Positions 7,230 to 15,560 of a stretch of DNA of 64,000 nt are shown one piece after another. Source of the stretch: Pseudooceanicola atlanticus (GTDB lineage: Bacteria > Pseudomonadota > Alphaproteobacteria > Rhodobacterales > Rhodobacteraceae). Position 1 is the stretch's first letter; each line of letters opens with the position of its first letter. The stretch lies in the NCBI RefSeq assembly GCF_000768315.1, contig NZ_AQQX01000013.1, positions 1 to 64,000 on the forward strand. Reading direction: 5' to 3'. The notes beneath the pieces are model-generated. The model saw only the letters and a program-made list of their open reading frames with translations. It ran no database searches and had not been told where the DNA came from. A program made the position numbers and the translations under genes.

Positions 7230-9156
7230 TCTGCACAAGGCACCTTCCGGTGCCGCTACGCCCCGCCGCCGCGACTCGGCAGAGGTGGCCAGCGCGTGGC
7301 TGTCCGCCCTGGCCGTTGCAGGAATGCTCTGCGGTGCCATGGTCATCGTTGTGGACGTTTTGCTGCGATGGCTTGCGGGCAGCGCGGTCGTCGCCCTGAA
7401 CGAAGTGATGGCGCAGGTCTTTGCCATGGCCGTGGCGCTGACCCTGCCGGCCGGCGCGGTTCGGCGCGTGAACCTGAAGGTCGACTTGCTTGCCGGGCAA
7501 TTCGGGCCGGGCCTGTCGCGTGTCCTGGCTGTGGCGGGATCGGGGCTGCTGGCGCTCTTCTTCGGGCTGCTTGCCTGGAAGACCTGGGGTCTGGCAATCA
7601 AGTACCATGCGCAGGGGCGGGAAACCCTGCTGCTGCAATGGCCGCTGGCCCCGACCTATTTCGTGATCGCCATCGCGGCGGCCGCGGCATCGTTGGCGCA
7701 GGTCCGGAACGTCGTGCAAGACATTGCCGCGGGACCACCAGAGAACGTCACGCCACGGACCACGTTCGCGGGATGGCTGATCGCCGGGGCCTTCACGGCC
7801 GTCCTGACCACGACCATGGTTTGGGCGACGATGGATTTCGCGGGCTTGGCGTCATTGGCGCAAACCCAACCCGGCGCGTTCGTCCTGATGGCGTTCGGCT
7901 TCCTGTGGCTCGGTGTGTTCCTGCAGATCCCGCTGGCGCCGGTTTCGGGGTTGATCGGGCTGGGTGGCACGGCGCTCTTCATCGGATGGAGGTCCTCGGG
8001 CAACGTGCTGGCCACCGACGCGGGCGAGTTCCTGACCAACGCCCAAGTCGCGACGCTGCCGCTGTTCCTGATGATGGGCAGCTTTGCGGTCGCGGCTGGC
8101 ATTTCGGACGACATCTACCGGCTGGCGCATGCACTGCTGGGGCGGGTGCGCGGCGGGCTGGCCTATGCCACGGTTGCGGGTTGTGCGGGGTTCGGCTCGG
8201 TCAGCGGGTCGTCCATCGCCACCGCCGCGACCTTTGGCCGGATAGCCCTGCCGCAGATGAAGGCTCGCGGTTATGCGCCCTCCTTCGCCAGCGGGACCGT
8301 CGCGGCAGGGGGCACCTTGGGAGCGCTGGTTCCACCGTCCGGCGCAATCATCCTCTTCGCCCTGCTCACCGAACAATCCATTGCCACGCTCTTCGTTGCG
8401 GCCATGGTGCCCGCCCTTTTGGCGCTGCTGCTCTATTTCGTCGTGATCTGGGTGGTCGTCCGGCGCAGCGACGTCCAGGACGCAGAGGCTGCATCCACGC
8501 CCCTTGGCCCGGCCCTGATCGGCGCCTTGCCGGTGGCCCTGTTGTTCGGCGCGGTCATCGGTGACCTCTACGGAGGTGTCTTTACCGCAACCGAAAGCGC
8601 GGCGGTCGGCGCGGTCGGGGCCTTTGTGCTTGCCGCGATGCGAGGCCGGTTGAACCGCCGAAGCTTCCTGTCTGTGATGTCGGAAACGACGCAGACCACG
8701 GCCCTGATCTATGGGCTGATCTTCGGCGCGCTGATCTTTTCCTTCTTCGTGAACATGGGGCAGGCACCGGACATGGTGGCCCGCTGGATCGCTGGGTTCG
8801 ACGCGCGACCGGTTGTCATCCTGGCGTCGCTGGTCGTGTTCTACCTGCTGCTTGGATCGGTGATGGACAGTTTCGCGGTCATGGTGATCACCGTGCCTGT
8901 CGTCACCCCGATCGTCACCGGGTTGGGCTATGACATCTATTATTGGGGGGTGCTGATGCTCGTGGTGGTCGAGATCGGCCTGATCACGCCGCCTTTCGGG
9001 ATCAACCTGTTCGTCTTGAAAAGCCTTCAGCCCGATGTCGGGCTGGGGCAGGTCATGCGGGGCGTGCTGCCCTTCGTGGCTGCAGACATCGTCAAGATCA
9101 TCCTGCTGATCGGGTTTCCCGCTATAGCGCTGTGGCTGCCATCCACAACGCAATAG
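7219..9156 (+). CDS. TRAP transporter fused permease (DctQ-DctM)
   Basis: 645 residues, fully hydrophobic in character. Residues about 25-190 form a small four-helix DctQ-like subunit and the rest a large DctM-like subunit; the latter shows the family segment GSVSGSSIATAATFGRIALP followed by a GTLGALVPPSG stretch. It is an inner-membrane secondary importer driven by an ion gradient and needs a periplasmic binding protein, here most likely the DctP encoded convergently at 10395-11408. Q-M fusions are known in the family. The start overlaps the cyclase gene. It imports the unknown substrate of this cluster. Confidence 0.9.
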   Translation: MNDSLHKAPSGAATPRRRDSAEVASAWLSALAVAGMLCGAMVIVVDVLLRWLAGSAVVALNEVMAQVFAMAVALTLPAGAVRRVNLKVDLLAGQFGPGLSRVLAVAGSGLLALFFGLLAWKTWGLAIKYHAQGRETLLLQWPLAPTYFVIAIAAAAASLAQVRNVVQDIAAGPPENVTPRTTFAGWLIAGAFTAVLTTTMVWATMDFAGLASLAQTQPGAFVLMAFGFLWLGVFLQIPLAPVSGLIGLGGTALFIGWRSSGNVLATDAGEFLTNAQVATLPLFLMMGSFAVAAGISDDIYRLAHALLGRVRGGLAYATVAGCAGFGSVSGSSIATAATFGRIALPQMKARGYAPSFASGTVAAGGTLGALVPPSGAIILFALLTEQSIATLFVAAMVPALLALLLYFVVIWVVVRRSDVQDAEAASTPLGPALIGALPVALLFGAVIGDLYGGVFTATESAAVGAVGAFVLAAMRGRLNRRSFLSVMSETTQTTALIYGLIFGALIFSFFVNMGQAPDMVARWIAGFDARPVVILASLVVFYLLLGSVMDSFAVMVITVPVVTPIVTGLGYDIYYWGVLMLVVVEIGLITPPFGINLFVLKSLQPDVGLGQVMRGVLPFVAADIVKIILLIGFPAIALWLPSTTQ

Positions 9157-9166
9157 AGTTCGCGGA

Positions 9167-9193
9167 CCTCAGGGCACGTGCAATTCCCTGAGG
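9167..9193. terminator. Hairpin between convergent genes
   Basis: CCTCAGGG (9167-9174) and CCCTGAGG (9186-9193) form a perfect 8-bp stem with an 11-base loop, at the junction of the convergent permease and monooxygenase genes. It overlaps the last codons of the monooxygenase and has no T tract, so a terminator role is uncertain. Confidence 0.35.
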
Positions 9194-10395
9194 CTGAGCG
9201 ACATCACCTCGGCATCCTTCAGGTAATCCTTGGTGATCAGCTTTTCCAAAAGCCTGGTGTTGTCGAAGATCTTGTCTCGCAGCCAGGCGACCGGTTTGGG
9301 CGCATTGTGGAACTGGTCACCCAGCTTGCGGGCAAATTCCACATGGTGGGTCACGTAGGCAACGCGTTCATCCTCGTATCGGGCGAAGGCCTGCGCAATG
9401 GCAGCCCGGTCCGACAGATCACGCCCGCCAAGTGCGCGGGCCAGGAAATACCCGTCTTCGATCGCCATACCCATACCGTAGGCGGCATAGGGAGAAACCG
9501 GATGCACCGCGTCGCCCAGACCGGCCATGCGCCCCTTGGTCCAATGGTCAAGCGAGGGGCGGTTGTAGATCTCCCAACGGAAGACTTGCGTGTCGAAATT
9601 CGTATGACCCGGGAAACGCGGCAATGGATCCGCGAAATGACTCAGCCGTTCGCGAAGGTGCGCTTCGGCATCGGCGGGCGGCACCGCATCGGGGCCGGAT
9701 TTCTCGACGATCCACCATTCCCAGCCGGGCTTGCCATTGTGAAGCATCGGAAAATAGCTGGCCTGAACGTCACGGGCGTGAGTGATCGCCCCGGTGCTGC
9801 GGTCAAGACCGCCGAAATCCCCGCACCAGGCCAGCCAGACGCGCAATCCGACATGAAACAGCTGGGGATCGCCAAAGGCCTGTTCGGTGACCCTGGAGCG
9901 GATACCGTCGGCGGCGACGAGGATGTCTGCCTCGACCGGCGCTGCACCATCGAAATTCACCCGGACACCATCATCGGTTTCATCGTATCCAGTGACAGAG
10001 TGGTTGGGGACGATCACGCCGTCAGGCAGCAGGTCAAGCATCTTGGCAAAGGCTGTCGAGCGCAGCACGCCGTAATGCCAGCCCGGAATGCCGAGCGCCT
10101 CTTCAACGGATGCATTGAAGGGAAGGCGCGCGCGCGTATGGCCGCGGTTGTTGCGGAATTCCACGATGGTCTTGCTGCCGAAACTGGGGCCGACGTCGAT
10201 GCCGTAGGACCGCATTACCGCCAGGACGGGGGTCGACAACAGCACGGCGCCGCCAAGTGGTTTCGGCTCGGGCGCGCGTTCATAGATGCGCACGTCGTAT
10301 CCCTGCCGGATCATGGCCAGAGCTGCCGAGACGCCCCCGGGACCCGCGCCGGAAATCGCGACGCGCCGTCCTTTTCTCCAGGTCGCTTCGCTCAT
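9169..10395 (-). CDS. FAD-dependent monooxygenase (class A)
   Basis: 408 residues. FAD motif GAGPGG at 16-21, central DG motif (VAADGIRSRV) and second FAD motif GLGDAVHPVSPYAAYG near 305 place it with aromatic flavin hydroxylases. It is cytoplasmic. The start ATG shares one base with the stop of dctP (TGATG), so the two form one minus-strand unit, convergent with the DctQM permease. It is the second ring hydroxylase of this cluster and differs clearly in sequence from that at 2974, suggesting two sequential hydroxylations or two substrates. Confidence 0.85.
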   Translation of the reverse strand: MSEATWRKGRRVAISGAGPGGVSAALAMIRQGYDVRIYERAPEPKPLGGAVLLSTPVLAVMRSYGIDVGPSFGSKTIVEFRNNRGHTRARLPFNASVEEALGIPGWHYGVLRSTAFAKMLDLLPDGVIVPNHSVTGYDETDDGVRVNFDGAAPVEADILVAADGIRSRVTEQAFGDPQLFHVGLRVWLAWCGDFGGLDRSTGAITHARDVQASYFPMLHNGKPGWEWWIVEKSGPDAVPPADAEAHLRERLSHFADPLPRFPGHTNFDTQVFRWEIYNRPSLDHWTKGRMAGLGDAVHPVSPYAAYGMGMAIEDGYFLARALGGRDLSDRAAIAQAFARYEDERVAYVTHHVEFARKLGDQFHNAPKPVAWLRDKIFDNTRLLEKLITKDYLKDAEVMSLSLRELHVP

Positions 10396-11408
10396 CAGGA
10401 TGCGTCCTCGGATGCCTTGTCGAGTTCGGCCTTGAACATCTCGATCAACTCCGCGCCGCCTGGCACGGCATGCGAGAACCCGGCCAGCAGACCCGGCCAA
10501 TGCCGCGCGGTCAACGTGTCGATCTGTTCGGGGGTCGCTTCGGTCAGGGTGTGGCCCTCTTGTGAGGTGACCATGGCCTTGGCTCCGGCTTCCCATTCGT
10601 CAATGAACTGGCCGAAGGCGCGTGTCCCCTCGCAGCCCGATTCCGCCTGGATCGCGGCTTGAGCGTCGTCCGACAGGCTGTTCCAGCGGTCCTTCGACAT
10701 GAAGACCATGCCCATGGCGCCCCCAAGCGGGGCAACGAAATGATCGGTCGTAACCTCGTTCAGGCGAAAGCCCGGAAACGCGGTGAAGTTGAGGATCGTG
10801 CCGTCGGCAGCGCCGCGCTGAAGCGCTTCGTATTGTTCGGTTATGTTGAAAGACAGCGGCGCGCCGCCATGTTCGCCGACAATCGCGGCGGCGGCGGGGC
10901 TGGAGGTGATGATCTTGCGGCCCGCAATGTCATTCATGTCTGTCAGGTCGCCGCCGTTGACGTGCAGAGATGCCTGCGGGAATTCCACCAGCAGCAACGG
11001 CACGACGTCCGAGAAATCCTTGTCGAAGGCGCCGGCCTTGTACATGGCGCAAAGCGCGACAGAACCCTGTTCGGCGCTGTCGACCATGAAGGGCAAGGTG
11101 GCCACGAGGGTCGAGGGGAAGCGCCCGGGGTTGAACACGGTCATGCCCCAGCCGATCTGGGTGACGTCGTCGGCCACGCGATCATAGAAATTGGCATGAT
11201 TGGCCAGCATCGGCCCGTGGCGGATGTCGATTTCGACGGCTCCGTTCGCCGCGGCATTGATCCGTTCGGCCCAGGGGACAAGGAAGCCCTGGTTGATCGG
11301 ATGCTGCTCCGGGTTGGTTGTTGCAAAGATCAGAGTTTCAGCTTGCGGCATGGTCGGCAGACCGGCAAGCGCCGCGACCACAGCCACGACGGACGAGCGT
11401 AATTTCAT
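10395..11408 (-). CDS. TRAP transporter solute-binding protein (DctP family)
   Basis: 337 residues with a signal peptide (MKLRSSVVAVVAALAGLP, then ending near PQAE), so it is exported to the periplasm. The DctP fold is indicated by the start of the mature protein (ETLIFATTNPEQHPINQGF) and the FNITEQYEALQRGAADG segment near the ligand pocket. GGAGGA precedes the ATG at 11408. It is cotranscribed with the monooxygenase at 9169 and probably serves the DctQM permease at 7219, which otherwise has no binding protein. Ligand unknown; organic acids are typical. Confidence 0.88.
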   Translation of the reverse strand: MKLRSSVVAVVAALAGLPTMPQAETLIFATTNPEQHPINQGFLVPWAERINAAANGAVEIDIRHGPMLANHANFYDRVADDVTQIGWGMTVFNPGRFPSTLVATLPFMVDSAEQGSVALCAMYKAGAFDKDFSDVVPLLLVEFPQASLHVNGGDLTDMNDIAGRKIITSSPAAAAIVGEHGGAPLSFNITEQYEALQRGAADGTILNFTAFPGFRLNEVTTDHFVAPLGGAMGMVFMSKDRWNSLSDDAQAAIQAESGCEGTRAFGQFIDEWEAGAKAMVTSQEGHTLTEATPEQIDTLTARHWPGLLAGFSHAVPGGAELIEMFKAELDKASEDAS

Positions 11409-11781
11409 TGTATCCTCCCTGGGTCTGGCAGCGTGACCGATGCCAGGTGACCCAAAGGCTATGAAACGCATAGGGCTGCGAAAAATTGAATGTCACCATG
11501 CAATGTATTTACGGGATGGATGCACCAAAACCCGATCGCAGCGTGTCAGATCAGATCCGAATACCACTGCTGTCGTCGAATTCGCCGCAAAATCAACACG
11601 CCTTGAGGCCAAAAAGCCATTCAATTACGGACAATTCTCCGCCCCCTTATCGATTGGCTTCGGGGGCTGACAATTCTGCCCAGTTTCAGCCCCAGAACCC
11701 AAAGAATTGGACCGTTTCGGGCATTTTGACGTAAGCAAGGTTGTCCCTGCGTCAAAGGTACGGCGCCGTAGGGAGGATTAG
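11409..11781. other. Intergenic region with one stem-loop
   Basis: No credible gene is seen. It should hold the dctP promoter. GGGGCTGA (11663-11670) and TCAGCCCC (11686-11693) form a perfect 8-bp stem with a 15-base loop, without a T tract. Base composition is lower in GC than the neighbouring genes. Confidence 0.4.
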
Positions 11782-13061
11782 ACAGACATTTCAGGCAGCG
11801 CCGCCCAGCCTTCTATACGGCGCGCGAATAGAAATTTCCGGAGGGCCGCGAATGACTTTCTTAGCTTTCTGTTTCCCCACCTTCATTTTGATTTCTGGGG
11901 TCGCAACAACGAAGCGAACCTCCAAGGCTGGCGGAAACACCCGGTATTTACGCAGCGGGGCGACGACTCAGTCTTTGACAGCGGCGGCCGGCACGATTTT
12001 GTCCAGCTGGGGAAGGCGACGACCGCATGGTCCTCGACGGGCTAACGGACAGGGCGCGGGCTCAAACCATATGACGGGGGACGCGGCCAAGACACATTCG
12101 AAATCCGCTTGTCCCTGGATGAGTGGCTGGCAATCCAGACCTCGCTGCGCGCCGACCTGAAAGCACTGTCACAACAGATCGATGCGGGGCGCGACCGAAG
12201 ATGGTTCGAGTTCGACTCCCTGAACGTAAAGGTTCGCGAGTTCGAAGCCCTCCGCCTGGTTGTCGATGGCAAGGAAATCTCGTGGGAGGACTCTCCTGTC
12301 TCCGCAGTCAATGACAGGATCCGAGTGAGCGAAGACCGTGTCGCAAGGGGATCAGTTCTCGACAATGACGATCTCGGCGATCCGCTGGATGCAGTCACAC
12401 TGATCTCTGGCCCATCACGCGGCGATCTGAAACTGCGGGACGACGGAACCTTCCGCTTCAAGGCGGCCGGTTCCTTCGACGAATTGGCCCTCGGCGAGGT
12501 CGCCAAAGAGGTCTTCAAGTACCGCGTGACCGATATCGACGGCGATAGCGACACGGCCAGGGGCAAAATCCGTATCGTCGGCAAGAACGACGCTCCTGTG
12601 ATGGCCGCCGGTGAAATGTCGGCGATCGTCGACGAAGGCGGTCAACCGCTGGACCTGACGGCCCTTGGCAGCGATGTGGACAGCGACGACGACGGCGCCA
12701 CGTTGATCTACACGATCACAGGCGCACCGGTCGAAGGTCAGGCCTGGCTGGACGGATCGAACCTGTATTTCGAGACCGAAGGCGATATGCAGGACCTTGC
12801 CCCGGGCGAAACGCGCGACGTTTTCGTGGAGGTCACGGCGACCGACCAGCATGGCGCAAGCGCGACCAGTACGATCACCGTCACAATCGAAGGGTCCGAC
12901 CAAGCTCCGGTCGCGTCCAACAACCGCTTCACAGTCGCAGAGGACGAGGTCGGTACCTTTGACGTTCTTTCCAACGATACGATCATTGATTTCGGCGACA
13001 CCTTCGAACTCGTCCGTGCTTGCGGTGCCCAGAATGGTAAGGTCGCCGTGGATATCGGTAC
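11782..13061 (+). pseudogene. Broken VCBS/cadherin-like repeat protein with RTX-like N-terminal motifs, cut by an IS
   Basis: One frame runs from 11782 to the IS junction at about 13061, interrupted by an in-frame TAA at 12043. Before the stop it shows RTX-like glycine/aspartate motifs (GDDSVFDSGG at 11959-11988); after it DGGRGQDTFEI (12073-12105). Then come about two and a half Ig/VCBS-type repeats (SVLDNDD, DGTFRF, YRVTDIDGDSDTA; then DVDSDDDGATLIYTI and EVTATDQHGASATSTITV). Such repeats occur in large secreted adhesins or type I-secreted proteins. No start, no C-terminal secretion signal and no continuation beyond the IS are seen, so it is a dead remnant. A TTG at 12109 could in theory start a fragment, but it would fuse into IS sequence. 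Confidence 0.7.
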
Positions 13062-13203
13062 AGTCCGGCGGGCGTTCGCGCCGGACTGTCTTGGGGGCGA
13101 CACCAACCAGCCTGCAGGCCCGGCGCTGCGGGATGTCATGATCCCGGAGCGCCGCTTCTCGCCGCTTGGTTCGCCAGTGGGCTCGAACCAGTGGCGCCTT
13201 CAT
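13062..13203 (-). pseudogene. IS3-family transposase OrfB, 5' fragment
   Basis: Begins MKAPLVRAHWRTKRREAAL 12 bases after the orfA stop and contains RRACRLVGVAPKTVRRERPPD, the usual N-terminal region of OrfB in this group. The catalytic DDE integrase core is absent because the reading frame leaves IS sequence at about 13062. Confidence 0.8.
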
Positions 13204-13215
13204 GGCTCACTGTCG

Positions 13216-13479
13216 TCAGTTCTTTCCCAGCAGGTCTTTCAGCACCACGTTGTACAGCATCGTGCCTGCCAGCGGCCGTTTGAGCTTGGCATTCTCATCC
13301 TCAGGCGCCTTCAGCCTGGACCCCTCGGACACTTCAATACCTCCATACTTGGCCCTCAATTTGTAGAACGTGGCGGTGCTCAGCCCGCGCCTGCGGTACA
13401 CCTCAGCCGTCGGAAGCCCGGCCTCCTGTTCCTTGATCATCCTGATTATCTGCGCCTCGGTGAAACGGCTCTTTCGCAT
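13216..13479 (-). CDS. IS3-family transposase OrfA
   Basis: 87 residues with the OrfA helix-turn-helix (MRKSRFTEAQIIRMIKEQEA, then TAEVYRRRGLSTATFYKLRAKYGG) and the downstream leucine-zipper-like stretch (EDENAKLKR). This is the DNA-binding half of an IS3-type transposase. Full length for the family, but the element is non-functional because orfB is truncated. Confidence 0.88.
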   Translation of the reverse strand: MRKSRFTEAQIIRMIKEQEAGLPTAEVYRRRGLSTATFYKLRAKYGGIEVSEGSRLKAPEDENAKLKRPLAGTMLYNVVLKDLLGKN

Positions 13480-13546
13480 GTGTCTGCTCCTTCAGAGTTG
13501 GCGCAAACTCAACATCACGGTGACGGATTTCGCGGGGGGAAGGTCA

Positions 13547-13799
13547 ACAGGTCCGTACTGGCAAGTTGGCGGCCAAAGCGGAGGCCGCGCATTGCGGTAT
13601 GGTGTTACTGTCCATCGGAGAGGTTACACCCATTCAATGTTGTCACTTCAACCTTCTGAAGGTGGTGGCGAAGGAGCCGGGTTTACCTGCGCATTATCAA
13701 TTCTTTAAGGCGCAAATCTTTGGAAACTTGTGCAGATTGAGGCCTTCGAGCGAAGAGTGCGAGAATTGGGCTCAACGCTCTCGACATAACCCGGGCATT
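13547..13799. other. Intergenic stretch beyond the IS end
   Basis: No recognisable gene or repeat. It does not continue the VCBS-protein reading frame that is cut at 13061, so the IS insertion was accompanied by loss or rearrangement of flanking DNA. Confidence 0.45.
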
Positions 13800-15560
13800 T
13801 CAGCTCCGGATGGCGGCAAGGATCCGGTTTACCGCGTCCTTGAGACCGCGTTGCGGTGACTTCCCGTTGAACACGATATCGTGGATTTCTTCGCCCAACG
13901 TTCGCTCGATCAGGTTGAACTGCGGCACGGGCGGGCGGGCCCAGGTGACCAATTCGTTCTTGCGCGCCATTCGGTCCACCATGCTGACGATCGGCGATGA
14001 TGCCAGGGCTTCGGGGTCGGCGCAGACGGAAAAACGCGGGGCAACGGGGAAGCCGTTCTTCACGTGTTCTTTCATGGCTTCTGGCGACACCATCCACGCG
14101 ATGGCGTTGATGATCTGCTTCTGGCGAACCGGGTCGACATAGGAGGGGATCGTCAGGAGGAAGCCGCCGATTGGCGCCGAGACGCGTCGCATCCGGCGTG
14201 ATGGCGGCGGCAGATAGGCGACGCGACGGGCCACGCGCGAGCTAAGTTCGTGTTCGAACCGCGCGGCTCGCATCGTCCAGCAATAGGCCAGGGCTGTCTG
14301 GCCGGACATGAAATGATGGATCCGCCGTTCCCAGTCCATTGTGGCAATATCGGGCGGCGACACCTCGGCCAGCTGCTTCATGTATTCGATCACCTCCAGC
14401 GCGTCCTCGGTGTCGATCTGGAGCTTCAACTCTTCGAACGTGTCGAAGCTCCAGCTCTCCTGATTGCGCAGCGGCATGTCGATGACAGTGGTGCGGCAGG
14501 CGGCGAGGAAGAACATGAACGAATTGGCGATCGGCATGCCGCGCTGTCCGTTCCAGGCGATGCCGTAGAATTCGTTTGCCGGATCGTGGAATTCCCGGGC
14601 GGCAGCGATTGTTTCGTCGAAGGTCTTGGGGAACGCGATCTCCCGTTGCTCGAACAGGTCCTTGCGGGCGGCGAGGATCTCGATCGTGCAATAGAGCGGG
14701 ATGCCGTATTGCTTGCCCTTCCAGTTTCCGGTGCCCCAGACGGAGGGGTGGAAATCCAGCGGGTTGATCGCCGCATCCGACAAAAGGTGGTCGAGCGGGG
14801 CCAGCTCTCCGCGCTCGGCGAATTCGCCGAGCCAGGGCATGTTCATCGCCACCACGTCATAGCGGGGTGACATTTCCGAGAACGTCCGGCGGGCGTTGGC
14901 GTAGAGATCGGGCAGACGCTGGAGGTCGAAGCTGCTCCGCTTGCCGAAGTCATTGCGGAAGTCCGACCACATGTTCCGCATCGCGATGAAATAGTTGTCA
15001 TCGTTCAGCAGGAACTTGATGTCGCTGAGGTTCAGGCCCGAAATGTCCTCGCCCCGCACCGGAGAAATGATCTGCGAAGCAAAATAGCTGCCGCCGAAAT
15101 AATACTCGCTGGTCTCGGACCCTTTGCGCAGGCCGAAGGTCTTGGCCATGTGGCCTTTGACGTGGCTGGCGTAGCTCATGAAGGAGTTCAGCAGCGTGTC
15201 CGACGGTTCAAGGAAGTGTGTCTTCAGGCCGTTGCCACGTGGGACCTGCCGGATCAGACCGTCCTCGATCATCTTCTGGATCATGCGGTTGCCGGTGCTG
15301 TAGGGCACGTCGGCCAGGCTGATAAGGCCCGACTTGTCGATCGGGCTGACACGTAGGTGGGCATCCACCAGTTCCAGCGTGATGTTCAGATAGACGTCCG
15401 GTTTCGCGCCCGGCATCTGCACGTCAAAGGGGGCACGGAGCCGACGAAGGAAGTCGACGATCCGGGATAATTCGTGGCTTGTCAGTTCCGCGTCCTGAGG
15501 CTGCATCGCATCATGATGCTGCCCGGCGTCACCTACCTTGTCGACAATTTTTCCTGCCAT
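13800..15560 (-). CDS. Winged-helix DNA-binding domain fused to an ABC-type solute-binding protein (candidate one-component sensor)
   Basis: 586 residues without signal peptide or membrane segment. Residues about 55-140 look like a MarR-type winged helix (LISLADVPYSTGNRMIQKMI, then a short wing DGLIRQVPRGNGLKTHFL). From about 185 to 560 it resembles a family 1 extracellular sugar-binding protein (YDVVAMNMPWLGEFAERGEL, YGIPLYCTIEILAARKDLF, PKTFDETIAAAREFHD, FMSGQTALAYCW, AIAWMVSPEAMKEHVKNG). The likely role is a cytoplasmic regulator sensing a sugar-like ligand. The start at 15560 overlaps the dehydrogenase gene by 28 bases; an ATG at 15506 is an alternative (568 residues). It is divergent from the operon at 16654-28902, its probable target. 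Confidence 0.75.
   Translation of the reverse strand: MAGKIVDKVGDAGQHHDAMQPQDAELTSHELSRIVDFLRRLRAPFDVQMPGAKPDVYLNITLELVDAHLRVSPIDKSGLISLADVPYSTGNRMIQKMIEDGLIRQVPRGNGLKTHFLEPSDTLLNSFMSYASHVKGHMAKTFGLRKGSETSEYYFGGSYFASQIISPVRGEDISGLNLSDIKFLLNDDNYFIAMRNMWSDFRNDFGKRSSFDLQRLPDLYANARRTFSEMSPRYDVVAMNMPWLGEFAERGELAPLDHLLSDAAINPLDFHPSVWGTGNWKGKQYGIPLYCTIEILAARKDLFEQREIAFPKTFDETIAAAREFHDPANEFYGIAWNGQRGMPIANSFMFFLAACRTTVIDMPLRNQESWSFDTFEELKLQIDTEDALEVIEYMKQLAEVSPPDIATMDWERRIHHFMSGQTALAYCWTMRAARFEHELSSRVARRVAYLPPPSRRMRRVSAPIGGFLLTIPSYVDPVRQKQIINAIAWMVSPEAMKEHVKNGFPVAPRFSVCADPEALASSPIVSMVDRMARKNELVTWARPPVPQFNLIERTLGEEIHDIVFNGKSPQRGLKDAVNRILAAIRS

Larger units (their letters stand above)
13062..13546 (-). 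mobile_element. Truncated IS3-family element (left end, orfA and start of orfB)
   Basis: The element's left terminus is at 13546 (TGACCTTCCCCCCGCGAA on the minus strand), followed by orfA (13216-13479) and the first about 47 codons of orfB. The orfB similarity stops after RRERPPD at about 13062, where VCBS-protein sequence begins, so the distal two thirds of the IS is missing. It cannot transpose by itself. Its end matches the IS end at 1-44 and both point the same way. Confidence 0.8.

Noticed and set aside
5394-7601. Long minus-strand open frame (about 735 codons)
   Set aside because: Lies antisense to the FAH, cyclase and permease genes; composition is Arg/His/Pro-rich and no domain is recognisable, as expected in GC-rich DNA opposite real genes.
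12109-13659. Single 516-codon protein from a TTG start
   Set aside because: It is a chimera: VCBS repeats up to about 13061, then antisense IS3 sequence. It is described as a pseudogene plus IS remnant.
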